Assembly (NCBI RefSeq): GCF_024346875.1 | Contig: NZ_AP024871.1 | Coordinates: forward strand, 682,001-746,000 | DNA from: Vibrio gallicus | Lineage (GTDB): Bacteria; Pseudomonadota; Gammaproteobacteria; Enterobacterales; Vibrionaceae | Direction of reading: 5' to 3' | Length of the DNA stretch: 64,000 nucleotides | Part shown: piece after piece, positions 34,946 to 44,134 of the stretch | Numbering within the stretch: position 1 is the first letter of the stretch | Layout of the letters: each line of letters starts with the position of its first letter | Translations under genes and position numbers: made by a program | Notes under the pieces: model-generated | Databases searched by the model: none | Told to the model about the DNA's origin: nothing | What the model saw: the letters and a program-made list of their open reading frames with translations, nothing else

Positions 34946-36724
34946 ATGAAAATTCTTTGGAAACTTAAAAGCTACCTGAATAGGTTTTGGCGTGATTATA
35001 TGATCGCCTTTATCGCTTTGCAGGTGGTTGCCCTGATCAACTTAGTGCCATCGTGGCTGATTGGGCGCATCGTGGATGAAATTAGTCAGGGCAGTTTAGA
35101 TACGCCAACTATCGTCATTCATGTGCTGGGCATCATTGTGGCAGCGGTTGCTATGTATGGTTTGCGCTTTGTATGGCAGAGCAAACTTTATGGCGCTTCT
35201 ATCGCTATAACTCGGCTATTGCGTAGTGAACTGTTACACAAGTTCTCTCAACTTTCCCCCGCCTTCTATGCGAGAAACAGTACCGGTGATTTGATGGCTC
35301 ACGCCACCAATGATCTCAACGCGGTAGAAGAAACCATGGGTATGGGTATCATGACGCTGGTCGATTCCTTGATAGCTGGTGTTACGGTCATCTTGGGAAT
35401 GATCTTTGTGGTTAGCGGACAGCTAACCGCTGTCGCACTGTTGCCTTTTCCATTGCTGGTTGTTATTACTCGTCGCTATGGCATTAAATTACATAAGGCC
35501 TTTGGCAAAGCACAATCGGCATTTTCAGGCCTTACCGAAGAGACTCGTGAAACGGTTTCAGGTATTCGAGCAGTGCGTTCACACGGCATTGGAGAGCGCC
35601 AGCAAAAGCGCTTTAGTGACAGCCTTGATCAGACTGTAGATGCGAACCTAGCAGTGGCGAAAGTCGATGCGGCGTTTGGACCTACTATTCAATTGGTATA
35701 TGGGCTCTCATTTGTGGTTTCGTTGGGCTATGGCGCTTGGCTGATTGAGCAAGGAAGCCTAACCGTTGGTCTATTTACTACCTTTACCTTGTACCTTGGT
35801 CAACTACTAGGGCCTTTCTTGCAGTTTGGTTGGCAGTTTAATGTATTCCAACGTGGTAGCTCGTCATGGCGTCGATTAGAAAAGCTCTTTGCTGAGAATA
35901 CTGAGGTAGTGGAAGGTGATAAAACCTTACCCAAGCATACGCCTTGTAATATGACCTTTAATATTGATTCGTTTACCTATCAAGATGCCAATCGCAGAGC
36001 ATTAGACAACATCAGCTTTGAGTTACCTAGTGGCGGATTGGTGGGTATTACTGGGCCAACTGGTAGTGGAAAGAGTACCTTGTTACGCCTAGCCTTGAGG
36101 CAATTTCAGCTCCAGCAGCCATCTAGGATTTATCTCTCTGGTGTGGCAACCGATGAGTTGACCTTTGACTGTTTACGTCAACATCTGGCGTGGGTACCGC
36201 AAAAGCCGCATCTATTTTCAGGATCTATTGCTGAAAATATCGCACTGGCTAATCCTACTGCGACCCAAGCAGATATTGAGCATGTTGCCACAATGGCCGG
36301 CATTAGGGATGAAATATTGGCAATGGAGCACGGCTTTGATACCGAGTTGAGAGAGGGCGGTAATAACCTCTCAGGCGGTCAAAAGCAGCGTTTAACCCTT
36401 GCCCGAGCACTATTGTCTGATGCCCAGGTGTTATTGCTTGATGATCCTTTTAGTGCCCTAGATATGAAAACTGAAGTCGAGGTGCGCCGCAACCTTAAGC
36501 AGCATTACGCCCATAAAACGGTGTTACTGGTCACCCAGCGCCTAACTAACCTTATCGAAGCCGACCACATATTGGTGCTAAATGACGGCGCAGTTGAAGA
36601 GAGCGGCTCACATCATCAACTGCTGAAAAACCAAGGCTGGTATGCACAGGTTTATCAACGCCAAAGTCAGTTGGGGAAACCTACCCTAGGTAGCAATGAA
36701 CAGGGAGGAGACCGCCATGAGTAA
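34946..36724 (+). CDS. ABC exporter half-transporter (MdlA-like)
   Basis: This 592-residue fused membrane/ATPase half-transporter has an N-terminal domain of six helices (residues of about 15-300) and a C-terminal ATPase with Walker A GPTGSGKST, LSGGQKQRLTLARAL signature and Walker B VLLLDDPFSALD. The residue following the Walker B aspartate pair is Asp-Pro and not Glu-Pro, so the catalytic glutamate is missing in this subunit. That is usual in asymmetric heterodimers with one degenerate ATP site. Its end overlaps the next ABC gene by 8 bases. The substrate is unknown. The following glutathione synthetase-like gene suggests a thiol or gamma-glutamyl compound. Confidence 0.88.
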   Translation: MKILWKLKSYLNRFWRDYMIAFIALQVVALINLVPSWLIGRIVDEISQGSLDTPTIVIHVLGIIVAAVAMYGLRFVWQSKLYGASIAITRLLRSELLHKFSQLSPAFYARNSTGDLMAHATNDLNAVEETMGMGIMTLVDSLIAGVTVILGMIFVVSGQLTAVALLPFPLLVVITRRYGIKLHKAFGKAQSAFSGLTEETRETVSGIRAVRSHGIGERQQKRFSDSLDQTVDANLAVAKVDAAFGPTIQLVYGLSFVVSLGYGAWLIEQGSLTVGLFTTFTLYLGQLLGPFLQFGWQFNVFQRGSSSWRRLEKLFAENTEVVEGDKTLPKHTPCNMTFNIDSFTYQDANRRALDNISFELPSGGLVGITGPTGSGKSTLLRLALRQFQLQQPSRIYLSGVATDELTFDCLRQHLAWVPQKPHLFSGSIAENIALANPTATQADIEHVATMAGIRDEILAMEHGFDTELREGGNNLSGGQKQRLTLARALLSDAQVLLLDDPFSALDMKTEVEVRRNLKQHYAHKTVLLVTQRLTNLIEADHILVLNDGAVEESGSHHQLLKNQGWYAQVYQRQSQLGKPTLGSNEQGGDRHE

Positions 36725-38573
36725 GCCTCAATCGACAGCCAAAGGTTTTTCACAAAGTCACAGCGCATCATCAATGAAAGGCATGCCCCTGTATCGCCGT
36801 TTACTAAGTTTTTCTTGGCCCCATAAGGCACGCTTTTGCTTTGCATTTATTATGCTGACACTGGCGATAAGCGCGGAGATAGCTATTCCGTGGATGGCAA
36901 AGAAGGTGTTGGATGAGGTCATAGTGCCGCAACAATTTCATTGGCAGCAACTGTTTGCCCTGACCGGGATTATACTACTGCTTTATGTACTGGCCGCTGG
37001 GTTTGGGTATCTGCAAGCGCTGGCTTTTAAGCACAGTGCACTGCTGGTGGTAAAGGATATTCGAAACAAGCTATTTAGGCATGTTTTGAACTTCCCGATA
37101 GCGACATTCGATAAATTGCCGGTTGGTAAATTAGTGTCATACATTACCAACGACACAGAGTCTTTGCGTAATATGTATGTCTCGACCATACCAACTGTGA
37201 TGCAAGGTGGGCTGCGAATAATTGCCATCTTCATTGCCATAGCGCTACTTGATTGGCATTTAATGCTGATCAGCTTGATTTTGATCCCCTTGCTGTTAGT
37301 GACCATGCATATCTATCGAAAAATCTCGATGTCGGTATTTGATGGAATTCGGATTCAGGTTAGCAATATCAATGGGCAAATCAATGAATCACTACAAGGC
37401 ATGGATCTGATCCAAGCGTTTCGTAAACAGAAGGCATTTCAAGCGAAGTTTGAAAAAGAAAACGATAAATGGTTTGCCTTTAGACGTAAATCTATCGCAA
37501 TTGATAGCCTGATGTTATTGCCACTCACGCGCTTGATTGGCACCTTGACGGCGGCAGGGATTGTGGCGTGGTTCGCGAATGCGTCTCTGTCTACGGTTGT
37601 TGAGGTTGGGACCTTATACGCCTTTTTAAACTATATTGAACGCTTCTTTGACCCCTTCAGACAACTGTCGATGGAGCTACATAAGTTGCAGGTTGCGACG
37701 GTATCATCGAAGCGGGTTTTTGAGCTACTCGATGATGAGTCTGAAACCCATAACCATTCACTCGCGCCAGTGGTTATTGGTCATCAGCATGATATTGAGT
37801 TTCGTAATGTCACCATGGGCTACGAACCAGATAAACCGGTATTAAACAATGTCAGCTTTGTGGCTAAAAGTGGTCAATTCACCGCTATTGTTGGCCACAC
37901 TGGCAGTGGTAAAAGCTCAGTGATTAACCTGTTGATGCGCTTTTATGCTCAGCAGAGTGGCGATATCTTGATTGGTGGTCAACCATTGAGCCACTTGCCC
38001 GAATCGCAACTGCGTAGAACCTTTGGCTTGGTATCCCAAGACCCAACGATATTTAGTGGTTCAATCATCGACAACATCGATCTGCAAGGTGAGCAACATG
38101 TCGATCGCCGTGATAAAGCAATGCGTGCCGCTGAAATGGTCAAAGCAGATCGCTTTATACAGCGTTTACCCGATGGCTTTGAGCACCATGCAAGTAATGG
38201 CGGTGCATCGCTATCGGTAGGTGAGAGGCAGCTATTGGCATTAGCCCGCGCACTGGCGCACGACCCGCAGATATTTTTGCTCGATGAAGCCACCGCAAAC
38301 ATAGATAGCGAGTCTGAAGAGACGGTCAAACAGGCGCTTGAAAACATTCAAGATGGCAGAACGGTGATTACGATTGCGCACCGTTTATCCTCCATAAAAA
38401 ATGCCGACCAGATCTTGGTGATGAATAAGGGGTCCGTGGTTCAAACTGGAACTCATCAAACGCTTATTCAACAAGATGGTGATTATCGAGACCTGTACCT
38501 TGCACAAAAAGAGCAAGAACAAACCGAACATCAAAACAGTACCCTCGGCCTTGCTGCGCCAAGTGCTGTATAG
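36717..38573 (+). CDS. ABC exporter half-transporter (MdlB-like), partner subunit
   Basis: This 618-residue second half-transporter has a membrane domain of six helices, with Walker A GHTGSGKSS and a degenerate signature LSVGERQLLALARAL in place of LSGGQ, as in MdlB. Walker B is IFLLDEATANID, with the catalytic glutamate present, followed by H-loop VITIAHRLSS. Together with the preceding subunit it forms one heterodimer with a single consensus site. The ATG at 36717 is chosen since it follows GGAGG and overlaps the preceding stop. The ATG-less extension to 36696 is unlikely. The glutathione synthetase-like gene begins 27 bases downstream. Confidence 0.88.
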   Translation: MSKPQSTAKGFSQSHSASSMKGMPLYRRLLSFSWPHKARFCFAFIMLTLAISAEIAIPWMAKKVLDEVIVPQQFHWQQLFALTGIILLLYVLAAGFGYLQALAFKHSALLVVKDIRNKLFRHVLNFPIATFDKLPVGKLVSYITNDTESLRNMYVSTIPTVMQGGLRIIAIFIAIALLDWHLMLISLILIPLLLVTMHIYRKISMSVFDGIRIQVSNINGQINESLQGMDLIQAFRKQKAFQAKFEKENDKWFAFRRKSIAIDSLMLLPLTRLIGTLTAAGIVAWFANASLSTVVEVGTLYAFLNYIERFFDPFRQLSMELHKLQVATVSSKRVFELLDDESETHNHSLAPVVIGHQHDIEFRNVTMGYEPDKPVLNNVSFVAKSGQFTAIVGHTGSGKSSVINLLMRFYAQQSGDILIGGQPLSHLPESQLRRTFGLVSQDPTIFSGSIIDNIDLQGEQHVDRRDKAMRAAEMVKADRFIQRLPDGFEHHASNGGASLSVGERQLLALARALAHDPQIFLLDEATANIDSESEETVKQALENIQDGRTVITIAHRLSSIKNADQILVMNKGSVVQTGTHQTLIQQDGDYRDLYLAQKEQEQTEHQNSTLGLAAPSAV

Positions 38574-38600
38574 ACGATACAAAGGTAAGAAGTAAACATT

Positions 38601-40082
38601 ATGAAAAACCAACATAACCAATATCTGTCCCCGCACACCATTAACGATATTATCGAGTGGGAAATTATGCATGGGGTCGCTTTTCGTCAAGGGGACAATA
38701 CCGCTAGGCATGTACCATTTAGCGTGGCACCTATGTCATTGATTGGTTCGGTATACCAGCACTTACAATCGGTGACGCCGCTTATTGCGAAGCTGATAAG
38801 TAATGTGTCTGAAGACCATGATTTCTTGCAGCAATCACTGCGCGACATGTCTAAGGCAGACCCATTCTTTGGTCGCTTAATGGAGCTGCATCAACAAGCG
38901 CACGGCGACAGCACTAAGCGTAAACAACCGGCCAGGCAGCCGCTACTGCTGATGCGTACAGACTTTATGGATGACCGTGAACACGGCGCCAAAGTGATTG
39001 AATTTAATGGTATTGCTGCGGGTATGGGCCCGTTTGGCCAGCGCGCCACTGAGTTACACCGCTTTATGCGAGAGCAATGGAACCAAGAATATACCCAATG
39101 GCTAGAAGATAGCGCGGCGCGGCCTGCTGAAAACAGAGGAATGGAGCAGTTGGCCCTTGGCATTGCGACTGCGACCAAGCAAGTGAGGGAGCACTTTGCT
39201 ACGCTTGATAGCGCGTCAAATGAGCATCAACCGACCTTTTTAATGATTGTGCAAAAAGACGAAGATAACGTGTACGACCAGCATCTCTTAGAGGTCGCGT
39301 TGCAAGCGCGGGGCGTACGCACGGTAAGGCGCACATTTGAGCAATTGAACTCTCAACTTTCTAGCGGTAAGCATCAACGCTTGATGTTGGAAGGAGTGGG
39401 CGCAATTGATACCGTCTACCTGCGTGCGGGCTATCAATACTCCGACTATTTTGCACCGCAGCTTGACCAAGATATCTGCTGTCAAACCCTTAGCCAGACC
39501 CGTTTGTTTATTGAAAAGCATTATGTCGCAATGAATGCCACCATTAGCCAACAGCTTGCCACCAGTAAATCAATGCAGATGCTACTTACCACTATGTCTT
39601 CTAAAGACTATGCACGCTGGGGGCTGAGTATGGAAGAGGCGCAATTAGTTAAGAGCGTACTTGCCGATATGAAGCCAATATCAGCCCAGACGATTGAGTG
39701 GTTCAATAGCACGGCTAACAAGAGCCGTTGGGTACTTAAAAATCAAGGTGAAGGTGGCGGTCACTGCGTATTTGGCGAGCAAATCAGTCAGGTGTTGGCA
39801 CAATTAAAACCAGAAGAGTACGACGCTTGGGCACTGATGCAGCGCTTATATCCTCATGAAAGAGATGTACCAACTATCGCCGTTCGCGATGGCAAGCAAA
39901 CGCTAGTGAAAGACCTTGTCAGCGAGATTGGGTTATTTACCGCTCATTATCAAGGCCAACCCGTGACCGACAACAACGGCTATGCTGGCTATCTTATCCG
40001 CAGTAAGCCTGCGAGTGAAAACGAAGGCGGGATTCATAGCGGGCAGGGGATATTAGATTCTTTGGTATTGATTGATGGGTAG
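38601..40082 (+). CDS. Eukaryotic-type glutathione synthetase homologue
   Basis: This 493-residue protein carries landmarks of the eukaryotic GSS family (PF03199/PF03917), not the bacterial GshB family. These are IEFNGIAAGMGPFG (compare the IEINTISASFG element) at about residues 134-147, the ATP-binding glycine triad in VLKNQGEGGGHCVFGEQI at about 378-395, and a C-terminal GYLIRSKPASENEGGIHSG at about 465-483, close to the eukaryotic LRTK...GG tail. The expected reaction is ATP-dependent joining of Gly (or a similar amine) to gamma-Glu-Cys. The operon position behind an ABC exporter pair suggests the product or a conjugate is exported. Confidence 0.75.
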   Translation: MKNQHNQYLSPHTINDIIEWEIMHGVAFRQGDNTARHVPFSVAPMSLIGSVYQHLQSVTPLIAKLISNVSEDHDFLQQSLRDMSKADPFFGRLMELHQQAHGDSTKRKQPARQPLLLMRTDFMDDREHGAKVIEFNGIAAGMGPFGQRATELHRFMREQWNQEYTQWLEDSAARPAENRGMEQLALGIATATKQVREHFATLDSASNEHQPTFLMIVQKDEDNVYDQHLLEVALQARGVRTVRRTFEQLNSQLSSGKHQRLMLEGVGAIDTVYLRAGYQYSDYFAPQLDQDICCQTLSQTRLFIEKHYVAMNATISQQLATSKSMQMLLTTMSSKDYARWGLSMEEAQLVKSVLADMKPISAQTIEWFNSTANKSRWVLKNQGEGGGHCVFGEQISQVLAQLKPEEYDAWALMQRLYPHERDVPTIAVRDGKQTLVKDLVSEIGLFTAHYQGQPVTDNNGYAGYLIRSKPASENEGGIHSGQGILDSLVLIDG

Positions 40083-40124
40083 TGGAATATAGCTTAAAGG
40101 CCCAAGCCTAAATCAAGAAATAAT

Positions 40125-40158
40125 AAAGCAGAACTGGGGTTTCAGCTCTGCTTTTTTT
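40125..40158. terminator. Rho-independent terminator
   Basis: AAAGCAGA pairs with TCTGCTTT through an extended, once-mismatched stem (40125-40153), followed by seven T residues. It lies between the convergent glutathione synthetase-like gene and the GltS-type gene. Confidence 0.8.
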
Positions 40159-40162
40159 ACGC

Positions 40163-41377
40163 CTATAAACCGACAAAAAAGCTTATGACTAACGCATTCA
40201 CTATATCGATAAAGAAGCCACACACCAGTGGCACCACAATGAAGGCTTGTGGACTGGCGCCGTAGCGACTGGTCACAGCAGTCATGTTCACAATCGCGGT
40301 TGCGGTTGAGCCAAGGGTTATCCCGCCAAAGCCTGAGCAGATAACGACAGAGTCGTAGTTTCTGCCCATCAAGTAGTAGACCACTAAGATGGTGAACATC
40401 AAAGATAGTAGGATTTGTGCAGACATGATGACCGATATATAGCCAAACATTCCGTCGAGATCCCAGATGTGAAGCCCCATCAAAGCCATGGTTAAGAACA
40501 TGCCTAGGCAGATATCCGAGATCATCGCCAAGCCCTTACGACCTTGCTCAATTTTCTGCTCGGTGCGACGTCTCTGGAACAGTGCTCTCCCAATATTACC
40601 AATCAAGATACCAGCAATTAGACAGCTCACAAATAAAGGTAATTTGAAGCCAGCCGCTTCAATAGACTCCCCGATAGTGTAACCGAGCATTAAGGTGACA
40701 TTTAGAAATAGCCACGCCCACAGCACGCCATAGTGGCTGAGCTCTACGGTTGTATCTTTGTCTTGAAACACACCGACAGCAACGTCTTCTTGATTAGAGG
40801 GACTAACCTTGTGCTTGTTTAATAGGTAGTTTGCTATTGGGCCACCGATTACACAGGCAGCGATTAAGCCCACCGTATTTGAAGCTACCCCCAATTCCAT
40901 CGCATTGCTAATGCCATACTCTTGGGCAAATGTTGGCGCCCAAGCTAAGGTGGTGCCAACACCCCCAATCAAACTGACCGAGCCTGATAGCAAACCGGCC
41001 TTAGGGTCTAAGCCAAACGCAGTAGCAACTGACATGCCAACCACATTCTGTAGCACGATAAAGGCACCGGCTAATACCAGTAAAATGAAGAGAGGGCGCC
41101 CGCCTTTGATCAAGGTCTTAAGATCCGCTTGTAGACCTATCCCAGCAAAGAAGTACAGCAGTAAAAAATCTCGAACCTCTAAACTAAACGTTATCTGGGT
41201 TTCAAAAACATAATAGAGAACCGCGACGGTTGCCGCACACACAAACCCGCCAATCACAGGCTCAGGTAAAGAGTATTTTTTTAAGAGTTCAGAACGCTCA
41301 ATAATGGCTTTGCCAACAAAAAGCAGCGCAATAGCGATGGTGAATGAAACCAGTGGTGGTACTAATACTTCTGACAT
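40163..41377 (-). CDS. gltS: GltS family sodium/glutamate symporter
   Basis: This 404-residue inner-membrane carrier is built of two inverted repeats of about five helices. The characteristic glycine-rich re-entrant loop motifs SLIGGVGTTLAWAPTF (N-terminal half) and GFGGITLGSTATAIVNMTAV (C-terminal half) are present, as is the LPEPVIGGFVCA segment. The family imports glutamate with Na+. It is convergent with the glutathione synthetase-like gene. A link through glutamate supply is possible but unproven. The sequence is of full length and without defects. Confidence 0.87.
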   Translation of the reverse strand: MSEVLVPPLVSFTIAIALLFVGKAIIERSELLKKYSLPEPVIGGFVCAATVAVLYYVFETQITFSLEVRDFLLLYFFAGIGLQADLKTLIKGGRPLFILLVLAGAFIVLQNVVGMSVATAFGLDPKAGLLSGSVSLIGGVGTTLAWAPTFAQEYGISNAMELGVASNTVGLIAACVIGGPIANYLLNKHKVSPSNQEDVAVGVFQDKDTTVELSHYGVLWAWLFLNVTLMLGYTIGESIEAAGFKLPLFVSCLIAGILIGNIGRALFQRRRTEQKIEQGRKGLAMISDICLGMFLTMALMGLHIWDLDGMFGYISVIMSAQILLSLMFTILVVYYLMGRNYDSVVICSGFGGITLGSTATAIVNMTAVTSRYGASPQAFIVVPLVCGFFIDIVNALVISFFVGL

Positions 41378-41891
41378 AGATTAACCTGTTCCTTGGTAAT
41401 GAATGCGGTGATAAATACAACGTAACGATAAGCTACTAGTGTAATATAAAACTCAAGGAAATCCTTAACTTATCTATGCCAAGGTAAAGTTAAGTCATTG
41501 GTTTCAATTGTCAATAAACCTACTTTATCTATCAACTTGGTGTAGATTTCGTCTTTTCTTTAGCTCCAAAATTGCGGTTTCTAATTGAGTTAAGTAGTCA
41601 AAAGAGATCTCGATGTCGTGTTCACTGCATACCCTTCGCTATTCACAAACGGGCTAAACTCTTAACGTTAGTGAAGCTGGCAATTAGCGATGAACTGCCC
41701 ATTATTCGACCGACAAACTTCTTGATTTGTTCAACATCGTTGTTTTTAGGTGACTCTTTGAAAGGCGTTATAACGGGGGGCCAATGGTAAGAGTTGTGGA
41801 AAGGTTAGGCAGGGCTTTCTAAATTAGAACAGGGTCGAAGGGGGAGGCTACAATGCCTCCCCTGTTTGAGCTCAAGAATATCTACAAGATA
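41378..41891. other. Intergenic region with a possible decayed ORF
   Basis: These 514 bases hold the GltS promoter and, on the minus strand, two adjacent open segments in different frames. About 41790-41643 reads SPKNNDVEQIKKFVGRIMGSSS and on to a stop after KSLARL. About 41619-41525 reads ISFDYLTQLETAILELKKRRN to a stop. The amphipathic, protein-like composition suggests a frameshifted small gene, but no family is recognisable. Confidence 0.3.
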
Positions 41892-43223
41892 TTATCGGGA
41901 GATACGAATACTCTGAATATCTCCTTGCGCCTCTGTACCGATCCCAAGATTAAATGGGAAACTGACAAAGTGGAAGCGGGTTGTTGTTGAGTCGTCGTGT
42001 ATAGCAACATTGAAATTATATGTACCACCTTCTTTCATCAGTTTGTCTTGAGTGACATCTCCAGTGTCCAACTTTCGCTTAAATATGACGGTATAGCGCT
42101 TGCTTTCAGTATTGAAGAAAGAGACCACATTTCCCGCATTATCTGCAGCCGACCCCTCTGGAGCAGCTCTTAGCAGGCGGCCTTGAATAAATTGGCCGGG
42201 TTTAATTTTTGACTCGTCATAAGGCATTGTATTAACGCCTTCAATTAATGCGATATCCTTGGTCATATCTTCGTTATCATCACGATCAAGCGCATAAAAC
42301 CCCATGATGTCTACGTCATACATATACTTTGGCTTACCTGCTTTTCTATCCATGTTCCAAGTAAAAATGTTTTGTCCTGAGTCAGTATTTCTATACTCAA
42401 AAACATTACCATCATCAGCGCTAGCTGTGCCGGCCGAACGAGTTGAGCGCCATTGCATCAAATCGACAAATTCACCAAGTAATTTAAGTTGATCTACTTC
42501 TTGTTGAGATATTGGTTTGTCCCAAGAATGTCCATCAGTACGAGATTTTGGAAGATATTTTCGAACATCATTCTTATTTAATCCCCCTTTGCCTATTACG
42601 GGGAGTGCTTGAGTTTGTTCTCGAGTTGCAGGTTCTAGATCTCGTTCTCCTTGGTGGCAGGACATAAAGCAACCCTGTTGTGCGAACTGATCTACGGTGC
42701 CATCGTCAATCATAAACGAAAGGCGGTCCTCATAGAGAGGGTTGTTGGCATCTCGTACACGGTCATATCCGTAAGAGTTCCATTGTTCGCCATCCCACTG
42801 GTACATGTTGTGCATACGGCCCGCCTTTTCAGCTTGTGTATACCAAGATGTACGTATGTAGAGGTATTCATCATCGTGAACAAATTGCATATCGGCTACA
42901 ACAGAGCCATTCTTTGTATAGCTATCACTGTTAATTTGTTCAACATCGCGACTAACTAACATATCACCTAAACCACGTTCTTCACCTTGATGGCATGACA
43001 TGCATGAACGTGTAGCGTAATTCTTGTGTGCTGTTCCTTTGTGTTCTTCTGAGTTGAGCCAAGAGTATGTCACTTGGCCGGGGAAAAAGAGAGATACTTT
43101 ATTTACGGGTATAGACGCCCATTTAATGTCATCAGCCTCAAGCTTGTCATAGGTTAAATTAATGTTTTCAGAAAAAGCGTGAGCAGAAATAAATAACGAA
43201 ATAGTAATGAGTGTTTTTTTCAT
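41892..43223 (-). CDS. Periplasmic multiheme c-type cytochrome, ethylbenzene-dehydrogenase-like heme domain
   Basis: This 443-residue exported protein has a signal peptide (ISAHAFS/EN). It has a canonical heme c motif CMSCH at residues 74-78 and a second, expanded motif CFMSCH at 185-190 with three residues between the cysteines. The rest resembles the heme-binding gamma-subunit domain of the DMSO-reductase/ethylbenzene dehydrogenase family, with beta-rich segments such as DDEYLYIRTSWYT and RLSFMIDDG. The gene encoding a di-heme cytochrome b lies 2 bases upstream, so the pair probably passes electrons between quinones and a periplasmic partner. The partner is unknown. Confidence 0.75.
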   Translation of the reverse strand: MKKTLITISLFISAHAFSENINLTYDKLEADDIKWASIPVNKVSLFFPGQVTYSWLNSEEHKGTAHKNYATRSCMSCHQGEERGLGDMLVSRDVEQINSDSYTKNGSVVADMQFVHDDEYLYIRTSWYTQAEKAGRMHNMYQWDGEQWNSYGYDRVRDANNPLYEDRLSFMIDDGTVDQFAQQGCFMSCHQGERDLEPATREQTQALPVIGKGGLNKNDVRKYLPKSRTDGHSWDKPISQQEVDQLKLLGEFVDLMQWRSTRSAGTASADDGNVFEYRNTDSGQNIFTWNMDRKAGKPKYMYDVDIMGFYALDRDDNEDMTKDIALIEGVNTMPYDESKIKPGQFIQGRLLRAAPEGSAADNAGNVVSFFNTESKRYTVIFKRKLDTGDVTQDKLMKEGGTYNFNVAIHDDSTTTRFHFVSFPFNLGIGTEAQGDIQSIRISR

Positions 43224-43225
43224 GA

Positions 43226-43762
43226 TTATGACTCCTTACCAAACATACGAGTAATGGTCGAATCTTTAATTAAAAAATGATGCGCTAAAGTCGCGATAAT
43301 GTGCCCAGCTAATAAAGCATAAGTAAAATAGGATAAATATTCATGGATAAAGCTCATTATATTAATTAGCTCGGGGTTTCGAGTCGTAAATCCTTCAATG
43401 ACAAATAAGCCAAAAACACTTAATTCTTTCGCTTTTGCCATCACTAACAGAAGGCCTGATATTGGGAGTGTTATCATTGTGAAAATTAACAAGACATAAG
43501 AAAAATTAGCGCTAAATTTTTGTATTGGGGTGCCTAGAGCGTCTGGTTTTCCTACCTTGTATGTCCATACTAGACGGACTGCGAGCATAGCTAAAGTAAT
43601 GATACCTAAAGCACTGTGTAGATTTATTAATTCAAAACTACCTTCAGGTTTATTTTGTTCATATAGGGCAATAATAATAATTGCAGTAAATAAAATGCCA
43701 TAGCTGGCATGTATTACTCTACTAATCACACCAAAGTTATTTTTACTATTTTTTAATTCCAT
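43226..43762 (-). CDS. Cytochrome b561-type membrane protein
   Basis: This 178-residue protein has four hydrophobic helices and well-placed histidines: VIHASYGILFT in helix 1, NLHSALGIITL in helix 2, FIHEYLSYFTY in helix 3, and AGHIIATLAHHFLIKD in helix 4. This is the usual pattern for two b-hemes in prokaryotic cytochrome b561/PF01292 proteins. It lies 2 bases ahead of the periplasmic cytochrome c gene and probably serves as its membrane electron donor or acceptor, using the quinone pool. There is no sign of truncation. Confidence 0.82.
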   Translation of the reverse strand: MELKNSKNNFGVISRVIHASYGILFTAIIIIALYEQNKPEGSFELINLHSALGIITLAMLAVRLVWTYKVGKPDALGTPIQKFSANFSYVLLIFTMITLPISGLLLVMAKAKELSVFGLFVIEGFTTRNPELINIMSFIHEYLSYFTYALLAGHIIATLAHHFLIKDSTITRMFGKES

Positions 43763-44081
43763 AGCGTTTCTTTTTTTTGTATTTAGGGAGAATTGAACCC
43801 TATCACCATGGTGGCCGTTTATTTTGTTTTGTATGTGGTATTTTTGATTGGGGTCGCAGAGGTAAATATTTATTATATAAATATGTTTCTAAATGTGTAT
43901 ATAATAAATTGTAATGGTTAGTGCAATGAATATAGTTATCATTTGCATTGTTGATGGGTGTTAATGTATTTACATTATGTATTCATATGAATGGAAATAA
44001 TATGAATAGCTACACATCTAGATAGAGCCTAGGCTGCTTCAGTATTGATGTTCTTTCTTTGAACATAATGTTATTAGATAC
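43763..44081. other. Intergenic region upstream of the cytochrome pair
   Basis: These 319 bases are A/T-rich with no coding frame that I can support. They should contain the promoter of the cytochrome pair. No repeat or clear operator was seen. Confidence 0.45.
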
Positions 44082-44120
44082 AAAAAAAGTTAACAAACAG
44101 CATTAAAGCCGTTTGTTAAC
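44082..44120 (-). terminator. Rho-independent terminator of kdgR
   Basis: A perfect 10-bp inverted repeat (GTTAACAAAC at 44089-44098 vs GTTTGTTAAC at 44111-44120) has a 12-base loop. On the minus strand it is followed by seven T residues, and it starts 14 bases beyond the kdgR stop. Confidence 0.88.
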
Positions 44121-44134
44121 AAAATACTAGATCG

